Shown piece by piece: positions 23,258 through 34,600 of a stretch of DNA of 64,000 nucleotides (its first letter is position 1; every line of letters starts with the position of its first letter). A model generated the notes under the pieces. The model ran no database searches. It was not told where the DNA came from and saw only the letters and a program-made list of their open reading frames with translations. The translations under genes were made by a program, and so were the position numbers. This stretch comes from Arenicola marina (lineage: Eukaryota > Annelida > Polychaeta > Arenicolidae): NCBI GenBank assembly GCA_964019135.1, contig OZ025253.1:10607059-10671058 (forward strand). The letters run 5' to 3'.

Positions 23258-24554
23258 CCTCCCAGTGTGTAGGTAGGGCAGGAACGAGCAGGACGGCGAG
23301 GCAGCCAGGCAATCATATTGATCTCGGGCAAAGGATATTTTCACAATTTGAAAACTTCACCAAAACCACTTTCCGTGAGTCGATCGCAACCAGACTGTGA
23401 CGCAAAAAATTGTTTTTTCGACGATGCCGAAACAGATAAACCTGTGCTGGACTTTAGTCGTTGTTTAACCTCCGTAATTATTGGCCTACAATGAGGCACT
23501 AAAAGTGACATGGTTATCAAGTAAAATTATCGTGCTAACGCAAATGGAAAGAGAACATTCTCTTGATCTTACGACAGCGAAGTACATAATACGTATGGAA
23601 TCAATGGAACACCCACGAAAGCAGTGAGGAGGCCTTTCGTACTATTGGCTGTGCGGCGTCAGCTCGCAGGGAAATGTCTTCCAGGCATCCTCCAATATCG
23701 TAAAACACGAAACTTGAGCAAAACAATAGTTGACTGATATCTTCCGCAGACGACCCTCCATCAAGTATAATGCCGATATTGCGAGAGAAAGTCTTAGGTC
23801 ATCGCGATAATAGGTCGATTTGAATATCACGTCATCGCCAAAACTGTTGGTCCCAACTAAGGAAGCGTACCATGATCTGCGAGATAGAATAATCAATAGC
23901 GGAGATAACTAGGAAAACTAGAGTCAGAGGACTAAGGCAAGAGTTACGGGGAAATTTATGGACGAACATCATCGACCATTTGGGAGATAACTTTCAGCAT
24001 TCGAGACCGCCTTCCGACCGTTGTCTCCGCATTATCGGACAAGCCGGGCGTTCACCGGATGTGTGCTGCTCATGGAAAGCGGATGCGGCATTAATTACGT
24101 TCGCGTTTATAATTCATACAAGACAATAAAGAAAGTGGGGAAAACTCATACCGAGTGAAGCAGAGTAAATGGAAGAGACTATGTTAGGCTATCAAGAAAA
24201 AATGTCGTAAATATTTATTCGAAATAAATGTTTGCGTAAACTTGCGTTTCTTTAGATGGTGCTTTCCATGTTTGATCATTTCTTAATAGTTTTCGCTCTT
24301 GATTAAAGTAGCATTAAAACGGCCTTCATCAGTAATTTTGTCTTTAAATGGACCCACTTTTACACAGATATTGTATCTTTAAGGCTGGTTGAACAAAACC
24401 GGGTAATTTTTATCCTTTGCTACCATAAGGACTCTGGGCCTAATAAAAATAAATAACTAAATATAAATAAATGACATATTTTAAATTATAATATTTCCGC
24501 CTTAAGAAGTATTGTGGGAGCACAGTTGTGTCAGTCTTGGCGGCCATAGTTACG

Positions 24555-24799
24555 GCTGGTGCAACGTGCTGGTGCAACGTGCTGGTTCAACGTGCTAGTT
24601 CCACGTGCTGGTTCAACATGCTGGTTAAGCGTGCTGGTTCAACATGCTGGTTAAGCGTGCTGGTTCAACGTGCTGGTTCAACGTGCTGGTTCAACGTGCC
24701 GGTTCAACGTGCTGGTTTAATGTGCTGGTTCAACGTGCTGGTTCAACGTGATGGTTCAACGTGCTTGTTCAAAGTGCTGGTTTAACGTGCTGGACCAAC
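24555..24799 (+). repeat. 13-bp minisatellite in A3
   Basis: About eighteen units of GTGCTGGTTCAAC. The variable dinucleotide differs from A1/A2 (GGACCAA, GGTACAA) and from A4 (GGTGCAA), so each array has homogenised on its own variant. Confidence 0.9.
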
Positions 24800-26871
24800 A
24801 TTTGGGTCTAATCTGCTGATACAACCCGTTTGTCGAAGTTCTATTTTAGGCTTCACGCGTCTGGCTTTACCCGGCAGCTCCCCTCTCGTGGGCGATCCCA
24901 TGCGACAGGCCATACATGGCAGGTCCCACAAGGCAGGTCCCACGTGGCATAGACACAGAAGGGAAGGGCAGGGACCCGACGGTTGTGTTCCCCGTCACTC
25001 AGCCTTCACGTGCCTGTAAACCCCCAAGGCCACCCGTCCGGCCATCCTATTGGCTACCATTGTTGACCTCTGACCCGCGCGTCCGTGCCCCAGTCGTTAA
25101 CGATAACATAACGCTTCGTCATTCCGGATGTCGGTCGTCACCGCCACGACTCCTTCCGGTCCGCTCCGCGGACTCTTACTTCCCCCACCCCCACCCACTA
25201 CCTACCCCTCTCCCGCCTCTAGTTGACGTCGGTAAATTCCCAATCGATTTCGTCTTCATACTCTTTTATAGCCGCCCCCACTGTCACCTCCCCCCTAGTC
25301 CCCCCTCCTTCCATATTCAATCATCTATTAACCCTATCATCCACCATATTAGACCCGCGTTTAGGTTCCCTAGCAGTCCGGATGTGTAGCCTACCTTTAA
25401 AGACCCCGATCATTCCGCCATCATCAGCTTCAGTCTCTTTATACCCCCACTCCTCTTCCGCCCTACCCCGTATACCCCGTATACCCCGCCCTCTCCCCTG
25501 TTCCATCTCATTCACAGTCAGCGCTATTTTAAGGGGAAACGTACAATTAATATTCATGCGTAACGTCACAAGTAGTCCCGCCGACTCTAACAGCGCTTTT
25601 TGATCACGCCATGCTTAGGCTTGGGTTCAAAGCTGCCACATCGACCACATAAAGTGCCTACGATACTACGCAAAAACCCGTGCTTACGGCACCGTCGGGA
25701 CTACTTACTGCACCGTCGGGACTACTTTTACTGGCGAACGGCCACGGCCCATTCGAAAATAATCTAACTGAGATGTATACGACATGGGAACGCACACAAC
25801 AGCGCTATAAAATAGCCACGATTACCAAAAACGTTGAATGCAGACATGATTTTTTTTTCTTCCTTCTACTTGCAGAATTGGTGCATTGCTTGTGTTGGAA
25901 TTGAGGGTTTTGTTGGGGAAGCAGACGATAGGAGTGAATGGCAGGAAGCAAGCCACGGAACGAAATGACGATAGCGCAGGCGAAGAAACGGAATAGCGGG
26001 ATGGGAGGCCTCAGGGCTGATCGAACGGCGGAGAGGCGTAAAACGGAATACAGATCCGCAAGCAAACTTCAGATTCACACAGATCCGCAGGGCAAGCTCC
26101 CCGCACGGTGGCGCTACGCAAACGCTGCTGTCGGCCGGGGGCAAATTTCAAGATTCTTGAAAAAGTCAAATCAGCTGTATTATCTTTTAAGATCATATTT
26201 TTTAAAAATAAAACATAAAACATAAAAATAACGAGCTATGCGTATTTAATACAGCCAAAAACATCTTGTGCCTTTTAAAAAATGTTAGAGCTGTGACTGA
26301 ACTCTTTCTTTTCATCACCTGATGCCGTGTGTTATCAGGCTTAGGCTGGGTCCCCGGCACTAATTTGTAGAAATACGCGACGCATTTTTGCCATCTCCCC
26401 ATGTTTACATTCTGACCGACGAAGCAAATACTTAATATATATATATTTTCTAATGAAATTGTCACGTTTCTTTCGCAAGAGTCCTCTTTATTTTTGTTCC
26501 CCTGCCCATGTCCGCCTCTCTATGTTGTTACAGATTCTCAGGAACAGGTTAACCCAATGTTTGCTTCGGTTACATGGCCAAGGGGAACAAACTATTAGCT
26601 ACAATCGTCCATCTATGACTTTGACCTCTAGGCTAGAAACTGCCAAATGACGGAGGGAACCGAGGTTCCGCTATGAGTAAGACGAACAGAACAATCTCTA
26701 GCACAGTACACGAGCCCGTTAACCAAGGACAATCCTTTATCATTGTGAGGAAGCCGACGGCGCCATAATTAATCTCATCACTTATCCTTTGAGACACGCG
26801 ACATCCGGCTGTGCCTTGGTTGCTTCCGGTTTCTGGAGGTAATCTATTTAAGGGGGACCTCTTGACCTTAA

Positions 26872-28423
26872 AGGGAAATGCCGAGCCGATATCATTTATA
26901 GGGAAATAACTAAACATTGCACAGAATATATTTTTTTAATTATACATTAGTGAAGTTTTAAGCAAATCTGCCCGACCACTCAACACGCCATGGGCACCTG
27001 CCTCAGTGCACTGATGATGACGTCACCGGCGATGAAGCGACCAGTAGATATATAAGACTACTACCACCGGAAGCTATAATGATTTCTGGCGGGTTGGACG
27101 AAGAAGTTGAAGTAAAACACCGAATTTACACCAACTGCTGATTTAATCGGAGACCAGTTTGAACCTGTAGGGGTTGACGATGGTGGATCAGGCATTGTTC
27201 ATACAGGTCGTTGACGACGCATCGCGTGATCAGTGAAGCTGTGTTGCATTAGAAGGGGGGGGGGCGTTTGGGGTTGGAGGCCGGGTGGTGGTGGATTCAT
27301 GGGTTCATCGTCATTGTTGGCAGGGTGCCCAATTTTGACTCGTAGAGTGGCGGGCCATGGTTCAGGAAGCGGCCGCTGGGGGGGGGGGGGGGGTGCACTA
27401 CATTACTACAGTGGTGGGGGTGTGCCACCTATGCCGTAGAAAGGATTTGGAGAGTGAGAGTAAAGTGCCCGATTTTGTGGTCACTGAGAGTTTTTTTTGG
27501 TTAAGAATGACACGTAAAATAGATACTGACAATATTTTGGTTAAAAAGGCATATCAACTAGACACTTCATGCCAAAATGTCTGGAGGATACTTATTTGAA
27601 CACTTTCGATATCATTTAGACTATATAATCAAGAACTGCAAGTTTGAAAAAAAGTCAGTCTCAGATGGGCATATCGAGAGAAATTGTTGATTTCTGCTTC
27701 GGGAATTAAGAGAAAAAAAACGTCATTTGGGCGGCACATATGTATATACCTAACTATATGTAGTGCCCCCCCCCCCACCCCGGGAGCGGCAGTGTGTAAC
27801 TTGATCGCGGTGGTGGGGAAGGATGGGGGTAGGAGTAGTGCGTGAAGCTAGCAGCCGGGTCGACTCAAAACAATTGTTCTCAAAGTGGTCGGAACATACT
27901 CTTGAATGTTTGGTGGTTTTAAAACTCACACGAGCAATCTTGCGTAGCCATTGCCGCAAAAGCTGCTGGTCGCCTAGTGGACAGCGACAGCAAAATAATC
28001 TTGTTTTCGCTGTGCTTTTTTGCACTTGAATTGTTACAGCCAACAGCTGCACAGTACATCATTTTGTTCCAAATGCATCGCTGTTTCAAGTTCATGAGTT
28101 AAATTCGCTTGTCACTATTCGTGTGAGGTGTTACGCCGACAGCTTGTTCCAAAGATGCCCCGCTCGCATGTAATCAAAGTGTTGGTTCAGCGGAAGGTAG
28201 TCGTCAGTGACGTCAACGCCTTGCGTGTGACGGGCTAACTCTGGTCAAGTGCTCAAAACATGTTCGACACCAGCTTGATGGGCGAAAATGTGTATTTGAT
28301 ACTGTTTATGTGCGATTTTCTCGATAATGCTATTTTTTGAAACAGAACGATTAAGGGGCAAATCGATTTTATACCAACAAAGTTTTATTTTTATATCACA
28401 TTGCAGTTCCCCGGTATTTTCTT
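26872..28423 (-). mobile_element. Kolobok-type TTAA DNA transposon, decayed
   Basis: Flanked by TTAA at 26868-26871 and 28424-28427. Module B3 (57808-57815) has the uninterrupted site (CCTTGAGACG). The left end AGGGAAATGCCGAG and the inverted right end AAGAAAATACCGGG agree at 10 of 14 positions, so these are decayed TIRs. TTAA target plus a THAP DNA-binding domain is the hallmark of the Kolobok superfamily. At 1.55 kb, with G-rich simple repeats inside (27250-27400, 27768) and no catalytic region that I recognise, it is a non-autonomous, deleted copy. Confidence 0.75.
27760..28059 (-). pseudogene. THAP zinc-finger domain, frameshifted transposase N-terminus
   Basis: THAP domains are C2CH zinc fingers that bind DNA in several transposases and host factors. 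The minus-strand ATG at 28059 begins MYCAAVGCNN, which carries the first two zinc ligands (C-x4-C). About 20 codons later the frame is lost near 28000. The match continues in another frame as CPLGDQQLLRQWLRKIAR, the conserved proline and tryptophan region, and then VCSDHFENNCFE with the last ligands (C-x2-H). The domain is about 85 residues, the usual length. Downstream sequence ends in low-complexity DNA with no transposase core. It lies inside a TTAA-flanked element, so it is most likely the relic of a Kolobok transposase. A captured host THAP exon is the alternative. Confidence 0.8.
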
Positions 28424-29004
28424 TTAAGACGTTGTGGTTGGCATGGCTGGTGCAGTTTCCTTCAGGCATGCTTCGCCAAAAACATCAAGGTCGTAATAAT
28501 TTTACTTGGGGCGCCCTGCCCCTCATTAGCTTAAGTGGGGCGAGAAGGTCGCTCAGTGCCACCATCATTTCATAGGCCGAGGAGCAGGACGCAGAGTGGA
28601 TGACATGTCAACGCCCCGTCATTCCCACCACGACGAACACCCATCCACCCACCAACCCCCATCCTGCTGTTATATTATCTGCATATGAACTCAAATGCAC
28701 TCAATTGGCAGCCGAGCTAAGAATACTCCAGTGAGAATGAATGCAATACGAACAACGATGTGCAAAGACCATTTCGCTGGAACAAAGGGCGTGTTGCTGG
28801 TATCCATAATGGCTATTATCTGTAATGTCATACCCCTCTCAGTAAAGCTCAGACCAAGACCGACCATTATACTAAGTGGTAATTGGATGTTACATTACCT
28901 GGTTAAGAGGTACATTAGGTCGCCAAGCTCATAAAAACAGGTCAAGTTGAAACTCATAGAGCCACTTCACTCCGACTATTAACAGCTGGCCCCTCGAGGC
29001 ACAC

Positions 29005-29190
29005 CCCAGCCAGCATGGCATTATCGGCCCAACGTTGTTTTTAGGTAGGCAACGCAACCGTTTGCTAGTATACATAGGCGCAACGTAATACCGACCGTCA
29101 TCTGCGCTCTGCACCCAACCGTTGGCAATGGAATGTTGGCCCAACATTGTGCCTACGTACCAGCGTACTGCCGTTAGCGCAAAACACAGC
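29005..29190. repeat. Left terminal and subterminal repeats of the DUF4806 element
   Basis: A 16-bp TIR at 29005-29020 followed by CGGCCCAACGTTG (29029) and TTGGCCCAACATTG (29133). These short palindromic motifs recur, denser, in the right subterminal region. Confidence 0.75.
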
Positions 29191-29584
29191 GCCATCTAGC
29201 GAGTTTTTGAAGCGACACTTCCATGCGGCAATTTTCCAAGTGACTGTAAGTTATCGTGAATTTTGAGATTTTGATTCATGTGGCACATTATTATTGTCTT
29301 GTCGGTCTGCTTTATAGTATCGGATTATGTAATTTATGCACTGACTTAATTAGAACTGTAATATAATGGTACAGCGGAAGAAAACGGTCACTGAGTATGC
29401 AGTTTCTGACCTTTTCTGTATTATCGCTCACACGAGTGCCTAGGTCTTTTGTTTTGGAGCTCTTTTATTAAATCAAACACTGTCAAACCAGTGCAAAACC
29501 TTCAGCCATGGGCAAGTGAATGTCATTAAACTTATTAGGGATGGGGCAAGGGGTATTTCCGTTCCTCAGGAATGGGCTTTTCTT

Positions 29585-29720
29585 TTCACTGTGAACTGGG
29601 AATGAGGAAAATAATTCTTCGTGAACTGGGAATGGGATATTAGCCGATAGCTGTGATCGAGTATTTCATTAATCGTGAACTGGGAATTTTAATATTAAAT
29701 AACTTTGAATTGGGAAATGG
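29585..29720 (+). repeat. Dispersed GTGAACTGGGAAT repeats
   Basis: Copies start at 29591, 29621 and 29675, with a degenerate copy at 29705, so the spacings are 30, 54 and 30 bp. They lie upstream of the recognisable exons. The function is unknown. Confidence 0.6.
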
Positions 29721-30024
29721 CCAATTTATATCATGTATCCGCCCCTTATTACACAAGGCACATAATTATGGAAAATATAAATGGATTATTCCTATTGGTC
29801 CAAAAGAAGAAGGGTGCAGACAAATATAGAGAACACATATCTGGGTGGGTAGTCAGAGCCATATATATCTGCATTCTGAACTTCTATGTTGATGTGAATT
29901 ATTTTCTCATGGAATTAAAGAGATCATTTTATTTAGTTAAACCAAGTGGTTATAGTGTTACCTATAACAATATGCTGTTCACATTTTGTTTTACAGTCTG
30001 TTTAAATTTCATTGACAGTGACAG

Positions 30025-31190
30025 AGTATGATATTGCCCTCCTGCACGCGCGTGCAACAGCAGCAGGAGCACAATGGTGTGATGCTTGGCAAAATTTGCC
30101 AGCATCTCAACATGACTTGCACGCCAACCCCTCCGCCAGATGGAATGCCCTTCCCCATCCTGACCTTAGAAGCCCTACACACATTGGACGAGGTCCTCGC
30201 TAATGACGAGACCGTGTGGAAAACGGTATGCTGTAATATTTAACGATTAATGTTTTTTGCTGTTAAAGCCTGGCCACACAAAACACAGCTATATATAAGT
30301 CTCAGAGAACCCCCTTAGTCTATTGGTCAGTGTACTGGACTAGAGATCAAGGCATCCATGGTTTAGTGGACGGTCCCCATATGGGGCATATTTTATTCAT
30401 CATCATTTTGTTGCCCCGAAAGCTTCCACTGGCCCAATTTTAGTCAAGTATGCACGAATAAGAGACCAGCATTTTCAGTTCTCATAGGTTTGTCCATGTT
30501 TTTGTATTGCTTTGTGTAATTTAATTTATGTCTATTTTATCTTCAGTTTGACTCTTTATTTTGCATATGTCCAATTAGGTCAGCAGCATCACCTTGATGG
30601 GCGTATCCACTGTCGACAAGACAGTGCAGCGTTTGGTGGACTAAGTTCTGTCAAACAGTGTGGCAAAGCAAATACATTGGCAATGGAAGAGTGGGAAAGT
30701 GCCATTCCCTCGCCTAAACTTACGCCAGGTGGTGTATGGTAAGTGTGGCTGTATTCTTCTGATAAGATAAGGATTTCCACTTTACCCACTGTCTACTTAA
30801 CTCATTTGCGTTACCTATTCAACGTGATATGACAGATCTGTCAAAAAATCCTGCGAACAGCAAATTATGAAAAGTATCATTACTTTGTATGTGGCTACCA
30901 CTGTATTGCCTTTAACAGGGTTCCAGAAATATTAAGCTAACAAAAAACATGTGTTAAGCATACCAGTATAGGTAAATGTTATTCATGCATATTATCGGAC
31001 CAGCATGATATTTTAAACAGCTTTGCCATTGAGTCTACTTTGATTTAATTCAGGGGGTACTCGCAGCAACCCGACTACCAGTTGCGCCACAAATTCAGAG
31101 GTGGTGAAGAAGTGGCTGCGATTTGCTGGGGAGCGGGATGGCGGGCGACGAGAGCGTGACACAGCTGGCAAACGCAAGAATCAGGAATGA
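30025..31190 (+). pseudogene. DUF4806-family gene, last three exons, one in-frame stop
   Basis: Exon 1 is about 30025-30225, exon 2 is 30579-30738 and exon 3 is 31054-31190, ending in TGA. Splice sites are GT-AG (ACG^GTATGC, CCAATTAG^GT, ATG^GTAAGT, TTCAG^GG) and the reading phase is continuous across both introns. The joined product shows the DUF4806 pattern in order: a proline-rich lead-in, FPILTLEALHTLDEVL, an ITLMG stretch, a basic helix, VLSNSVAKQIHWQWKSGKVP, and a C-terminal VVKKWLRFAGERDGGR. DUF4806 is a domain of unknown function in many invertebrate proteins. TAA at 30642-30644 interrupts exon 2 in frame, so the copy is broken unless this is a base error. Exons further 5' are not recognised; a short frame from ATG 29366 is a weak candidate. 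Confidence 0.8.
30311..30377 (+). repeat. Degenerate tRNA-like sequence in intron 1
   Basis: TAGTCTATTGGTCAGTG resembles an A box, CTGGACTAGAGATCAAG resembles an anticodon arm, and CATGGTTTAGTGGACGGTCC a decayed B-box region. The pattern fits a worn tRNA-derived SINE head rather than a working tRNA. Confidence 0.45.
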
Positions 31191-31332
31191 GTGGAAGCGA
31201 CCGCATCTACGAGTGACCACCTCTATGAGCGGCCATGCACCTGTATGAGCGGTCGCGAGCGATTTTTTCAGACATTACGCGTCATGTATACCTATTAAGA
31301 ATTCATGTATTGCACTTCATAAGTTTTTTGTC

Positions 31333-31338
31333 AATAAA
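31333..31338 (+). promoter_or_regulatory. Polyadenylation signal of the DUF4806 gene
   Basis: AATAAA lies 143 bp after the stop codon of the last exon and just before the right subterminal repeats. That position suits the 3' end of the transcript. Confidence 0.4.
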
Positions 31339-31369
31339 TTAGTGAACAACATTTGCAGTGGTTCAATAG

Positions 31370-31615
31370 TGGATCAATATCGGTAGAACGTCGGCAGCGC
31401 ACATTGGCCCACTGTTGGCCTATGATTGGGCCATCGTTGGCAGCCAATGTTGGCCCAAGGTTGGCAGATGGTTGGGCCATTGTTGGCAGACAACGTTGAA
31501 ACAATCATTCCCCAATGAGCACCCACTCGTTGGCCCAATGTTCTTTGCCAACATTGCGCCAACATTGCCGACAACGTTGTTTCACGGTTGGCAGATGGTT
31601 GCCATGCTGGCTGGG
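31370..31615. repeat. Right subterminal and terminal repeats of the DUF4806 element
   Basis: Dense TTGGCCCA / TTGGGCCA / TTGGCAG motifs, including two copies of GGTTGGCAGATGGTTG (31459 and 31587). The region ends in the 16-bp TIR at 31600-31615. Similar motifs at the left end suggest binding sites for a mobilising protein. Confidence 0.75.
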
Positions 31616-34600
31616 ACGCGGTGTGTATTTAAAACACTCAGACACCGGCTGCAAATGGTGCGTTTTGCACACTTCCCAGGCAAAGAGTCTGGCGAGGCCT
31701 CCAGAAACCTTCTTAGTATATGTATTTCTCGACAGCTGCAGATGTTAGGGGTGGAAGTAGATTTCAGTTTCCAGTGACCAATCCATGCTCGATTAATGCT
31801 CCCGGATATGTTATATAGCAAGCAGGATTATTTCATAATGTCCTGACTTTTTGTCTTTGGAAGCTTAGGCATGGGTTTATGCATGCACACTGACTTGACA
31901 TCATGACATCAATATTAAGGTGACACAAACCGTTATTAAATGAGCACACAATACATTTATCTCACTAAAAATTGATGAACCCACATGAATCTAAGTGCCA
32001 CTGTCTGCCATTCCATCCCCTATTCATCATATCTAAGCTACCTCATAGTTGTGCATTCAGTATGTAGATGAGACTTGCTACCGTAGAGAGGTCATTGGTT
32101 GTACACTAACCGATCGCGACGTCCAACTCCACTTGTATCTGTGTCGTTTCACCCTCTTATCTCATTATTCAATGATCCGATATGCGCACGAAGATGGCGT
32201 AAATGACGATTTCATGATGGATGGACGTCGCCATGGAGACATCGAGTCTGCGAACAACGTGACCTCGTATAAATGGGCCAGTTATCTGGATTGAGGCATG
32301 GCGAACCAGGATAACATGTGGAAAATGCAAAGTTTCGTTTAATAATTTAAGGTGCAAAACGGTATTAGTAAGGAGACCACTGTTTCTGCCATTACGAATC
32401 TATTTCCTATTTCGGTGATGTCTGACACAAAACTGTCCTTGTCATGGCAACAATTACTGAAAACAGTGGTCACTGAACAGCTGTTTATTAAAATATGACC
32501 CATTTCCCATTTCCGGTAACATACGCATGGGCCTATAAGTTGACAGGAGGTAACTCTTTTCTAAACTATATACTAGGCATGCGTGAAAAATGTATGGCAA
32601 CCGTTCTCAGCCCAATTCTTTCTAACTTGAGCAGCTGCAATTTTCTCCGGTTTTCGGAAAAGCCATCCAGCAAAGGCATTCAAAGCTTTAATGATGCCTG
32701 AATGACCAAATCTGGGCATGGAGATCGCTTCTAAAAGAGTCCAGGCATTGATCAAAGATTGATAACGTTATTGTCTACGCACCGTTAACCCCAATAATAG
32801 GAACCCAATATAGACTCTGAGTGTGGCCGTCGAGGAAATCTGGACGAGATGGAAGAGGAGAAGGTGATGGCATTGATTAAAACTGTCACTATCTACTAAA
32901 CATAGTCATGTAGGAAAACAAGGGTAGATGATAAATGTTACAAGCGCCCTAGAGGTGTAATCCGCAATCCTAGTTTTTCGTTCAGTTTCCTTTCTTAGGA
33001 TGGCGTCTGATTACCGAAAGGGTCAGTGAAGTGCCATTGATAACCAAAGCTGTGTTGGGGCCGTGATAAGAGGGAGGCTTTCGTTTTATAACGGGACGTA
33101 CCTAACCGCCATGGGTGCTGATCAACGAGCTCGTTTCTCCACCAAGGCCGAGGGATTGAACCAACCTCAGATGTTGCCTATTTCCCGCTATATCGGCTAT
33201 TTGTTTGTTCCAGATTGGCTCGTGTATTATATAGTGACGCAGATCGTTCCGTAATTTTGTTGTTGACTGTCAGCGCCTACAATGATATGTTTCGGCACTC
33301 GTCGCATGTCACAAAGAGCCATTGTTTATCCCACAACAGGCTTGCTATTATTTGCTTGTCCATGATAATATGGTGTGTGATGGAAGGCGAGGTATGGACG
33401 AGCTCTATGTTGTCCAGGACGCTTCGAGTGACACCGCGGAATAGAATGGAAAGCCACCGTTGTTACAAAGTGCACATTGTTATTGAGAGCTATGTCGAGG
33501 TGCGTAATAAAGGTTTAATCATAAAACGCAGTTACGAAATATATGCAAATTATTACAAGCATGTTTTCGTGCATCACAGAATATATGGGTGCATAAACAG
33601 ACACCCGTTTAAAAGTGCACGCTGTGCCGTATGCACTTTTTTTTGGGGTGGGGGGGTGGGGGCTGAATGAACCTAGCCCCGTGCCGCAACTGTCTTCTGC
33701 CTTAGAAGCAGGGAACAACAACCACATGTTACCCGGTTAGTTCTTTGGGGGTATCGTTCAATGGCTTTTGTCCCGAGAATCATGAAAACATGCACAAACA
33801 CATTGTCTCCGGGCTTCACTTTTATGTCTGCTGAAGTACGAACCGCGTTCTAAGGACTCACTTTAATCGGTTGCCATTGACTTGACATGCCACGTCACAC
33901 CGTGGGTGCCACCTTCAGGGTCACGCGGATTAGGGTTTCCATGGTAACCATGTTTATGTCCTACGACTGTTCTTTCGGGGTTTTAAGATGAATAAAACCA
34001 CAAGACGCCAAGGCATGCTGAAAAAGGCTCGCGGGCAAAGTCGTTTCTCACCATTCATTGCCCCCATGAGACACCCACTGACTGCAAACGGTTGGCGAGT
34101 GGACTCTTAACACAATTGGCCTCGAGTTTAAGGCGAGTCGATCCAGAAGACGCCATCTTGGGTTGGTTTAGGGTGCCAGTTCTCGCATGGCGGGATTTAA
34201 TAAGCCGTGCCTTGTAAACAACGTGAAAAACATCCGATATATATACTCCAGGCATGACAGTCACTATATAATGCCAGTTGAAGTTATATGTACTCTCACA
34301 CGGTGCGGGGATAATGCCATAGGTTGTTGGCAAAAGCACCAACAATTTATTTCTAAATATGTAACTTTGCTATAAAATCGATTATGAAGATATTGTAACC
34401 AGTTGCATATTCACGAGACGCGGTTCAGACCAGTGAACGATTGAAGGAAGTAGCACGTAGCCCAATGGTATCGGAGTGAGACGGGGATTTGTCAGACATA
34501 TCTTGGAAAGTTAAGGGTGAAAGATAATTCGCGTGGATGATTGGTTGCAAAATCAATAGATGCATTGGGCACCGGGCCGTGCTGCTATTATCGATTTATG

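Larger units (their letters stand above)
20040..25615 (+). repeat. Module A, copy 3 (A3)
   Basis: Landmarks at 21348, 22083, 22502, 23090, 23688, 24005, 24555 and 24870. An unrelated segment of about 750 bp (20247-20995) interrupts its first part. A tRNA-like sequence (23161-23257) replaces the SINE 3' part and the CT-rich block seen in other copies. It is followed directly by module B instead of module E. Confidence 0.75.
25615..28665 (+). repeat. Module B, copy 1 (B1), split by a transposon
   Basis: Shared with B2-B4: GCTTGGGTTCAAAGCTGC (25619 / 41070 / 42424 / 60919; B3 has one mismatch), AACGTTGAATGCAGACA, CGGAATAGCGGGATGGGAGG and TTTACATTCTGACCGACGA. After GACCTCTTGACC the module is interrupted by the Kolobok-type insertion (26872-28423). 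It resumes with GACGTTGTGGTTGGCATGGC, matching B3 at about 57812. Confidence 0.75.
29005..31615 (+). mobile_element. 2.6-kb TIR element carrying a DUF4806 gene remnant
   Basis: The left end CCCAGCCAGCATGGCA (29005-29020) is the exact reverse complement of the right end (31600-31615). Both ends are flanked by AC (29003-29004; 31616-31617). The two other C modules are empty at this point (44321-44340, 62752-62775), and removing the element with one AC restores the same length. Inside are subterminal clusters of TTGGCCCAA-type palindromes at both ends and a spliced gene remnant between. No transposase is recognised, so it is either non-autonomous or belongs to a superfamily I cannot name. Confidence 0.85.
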
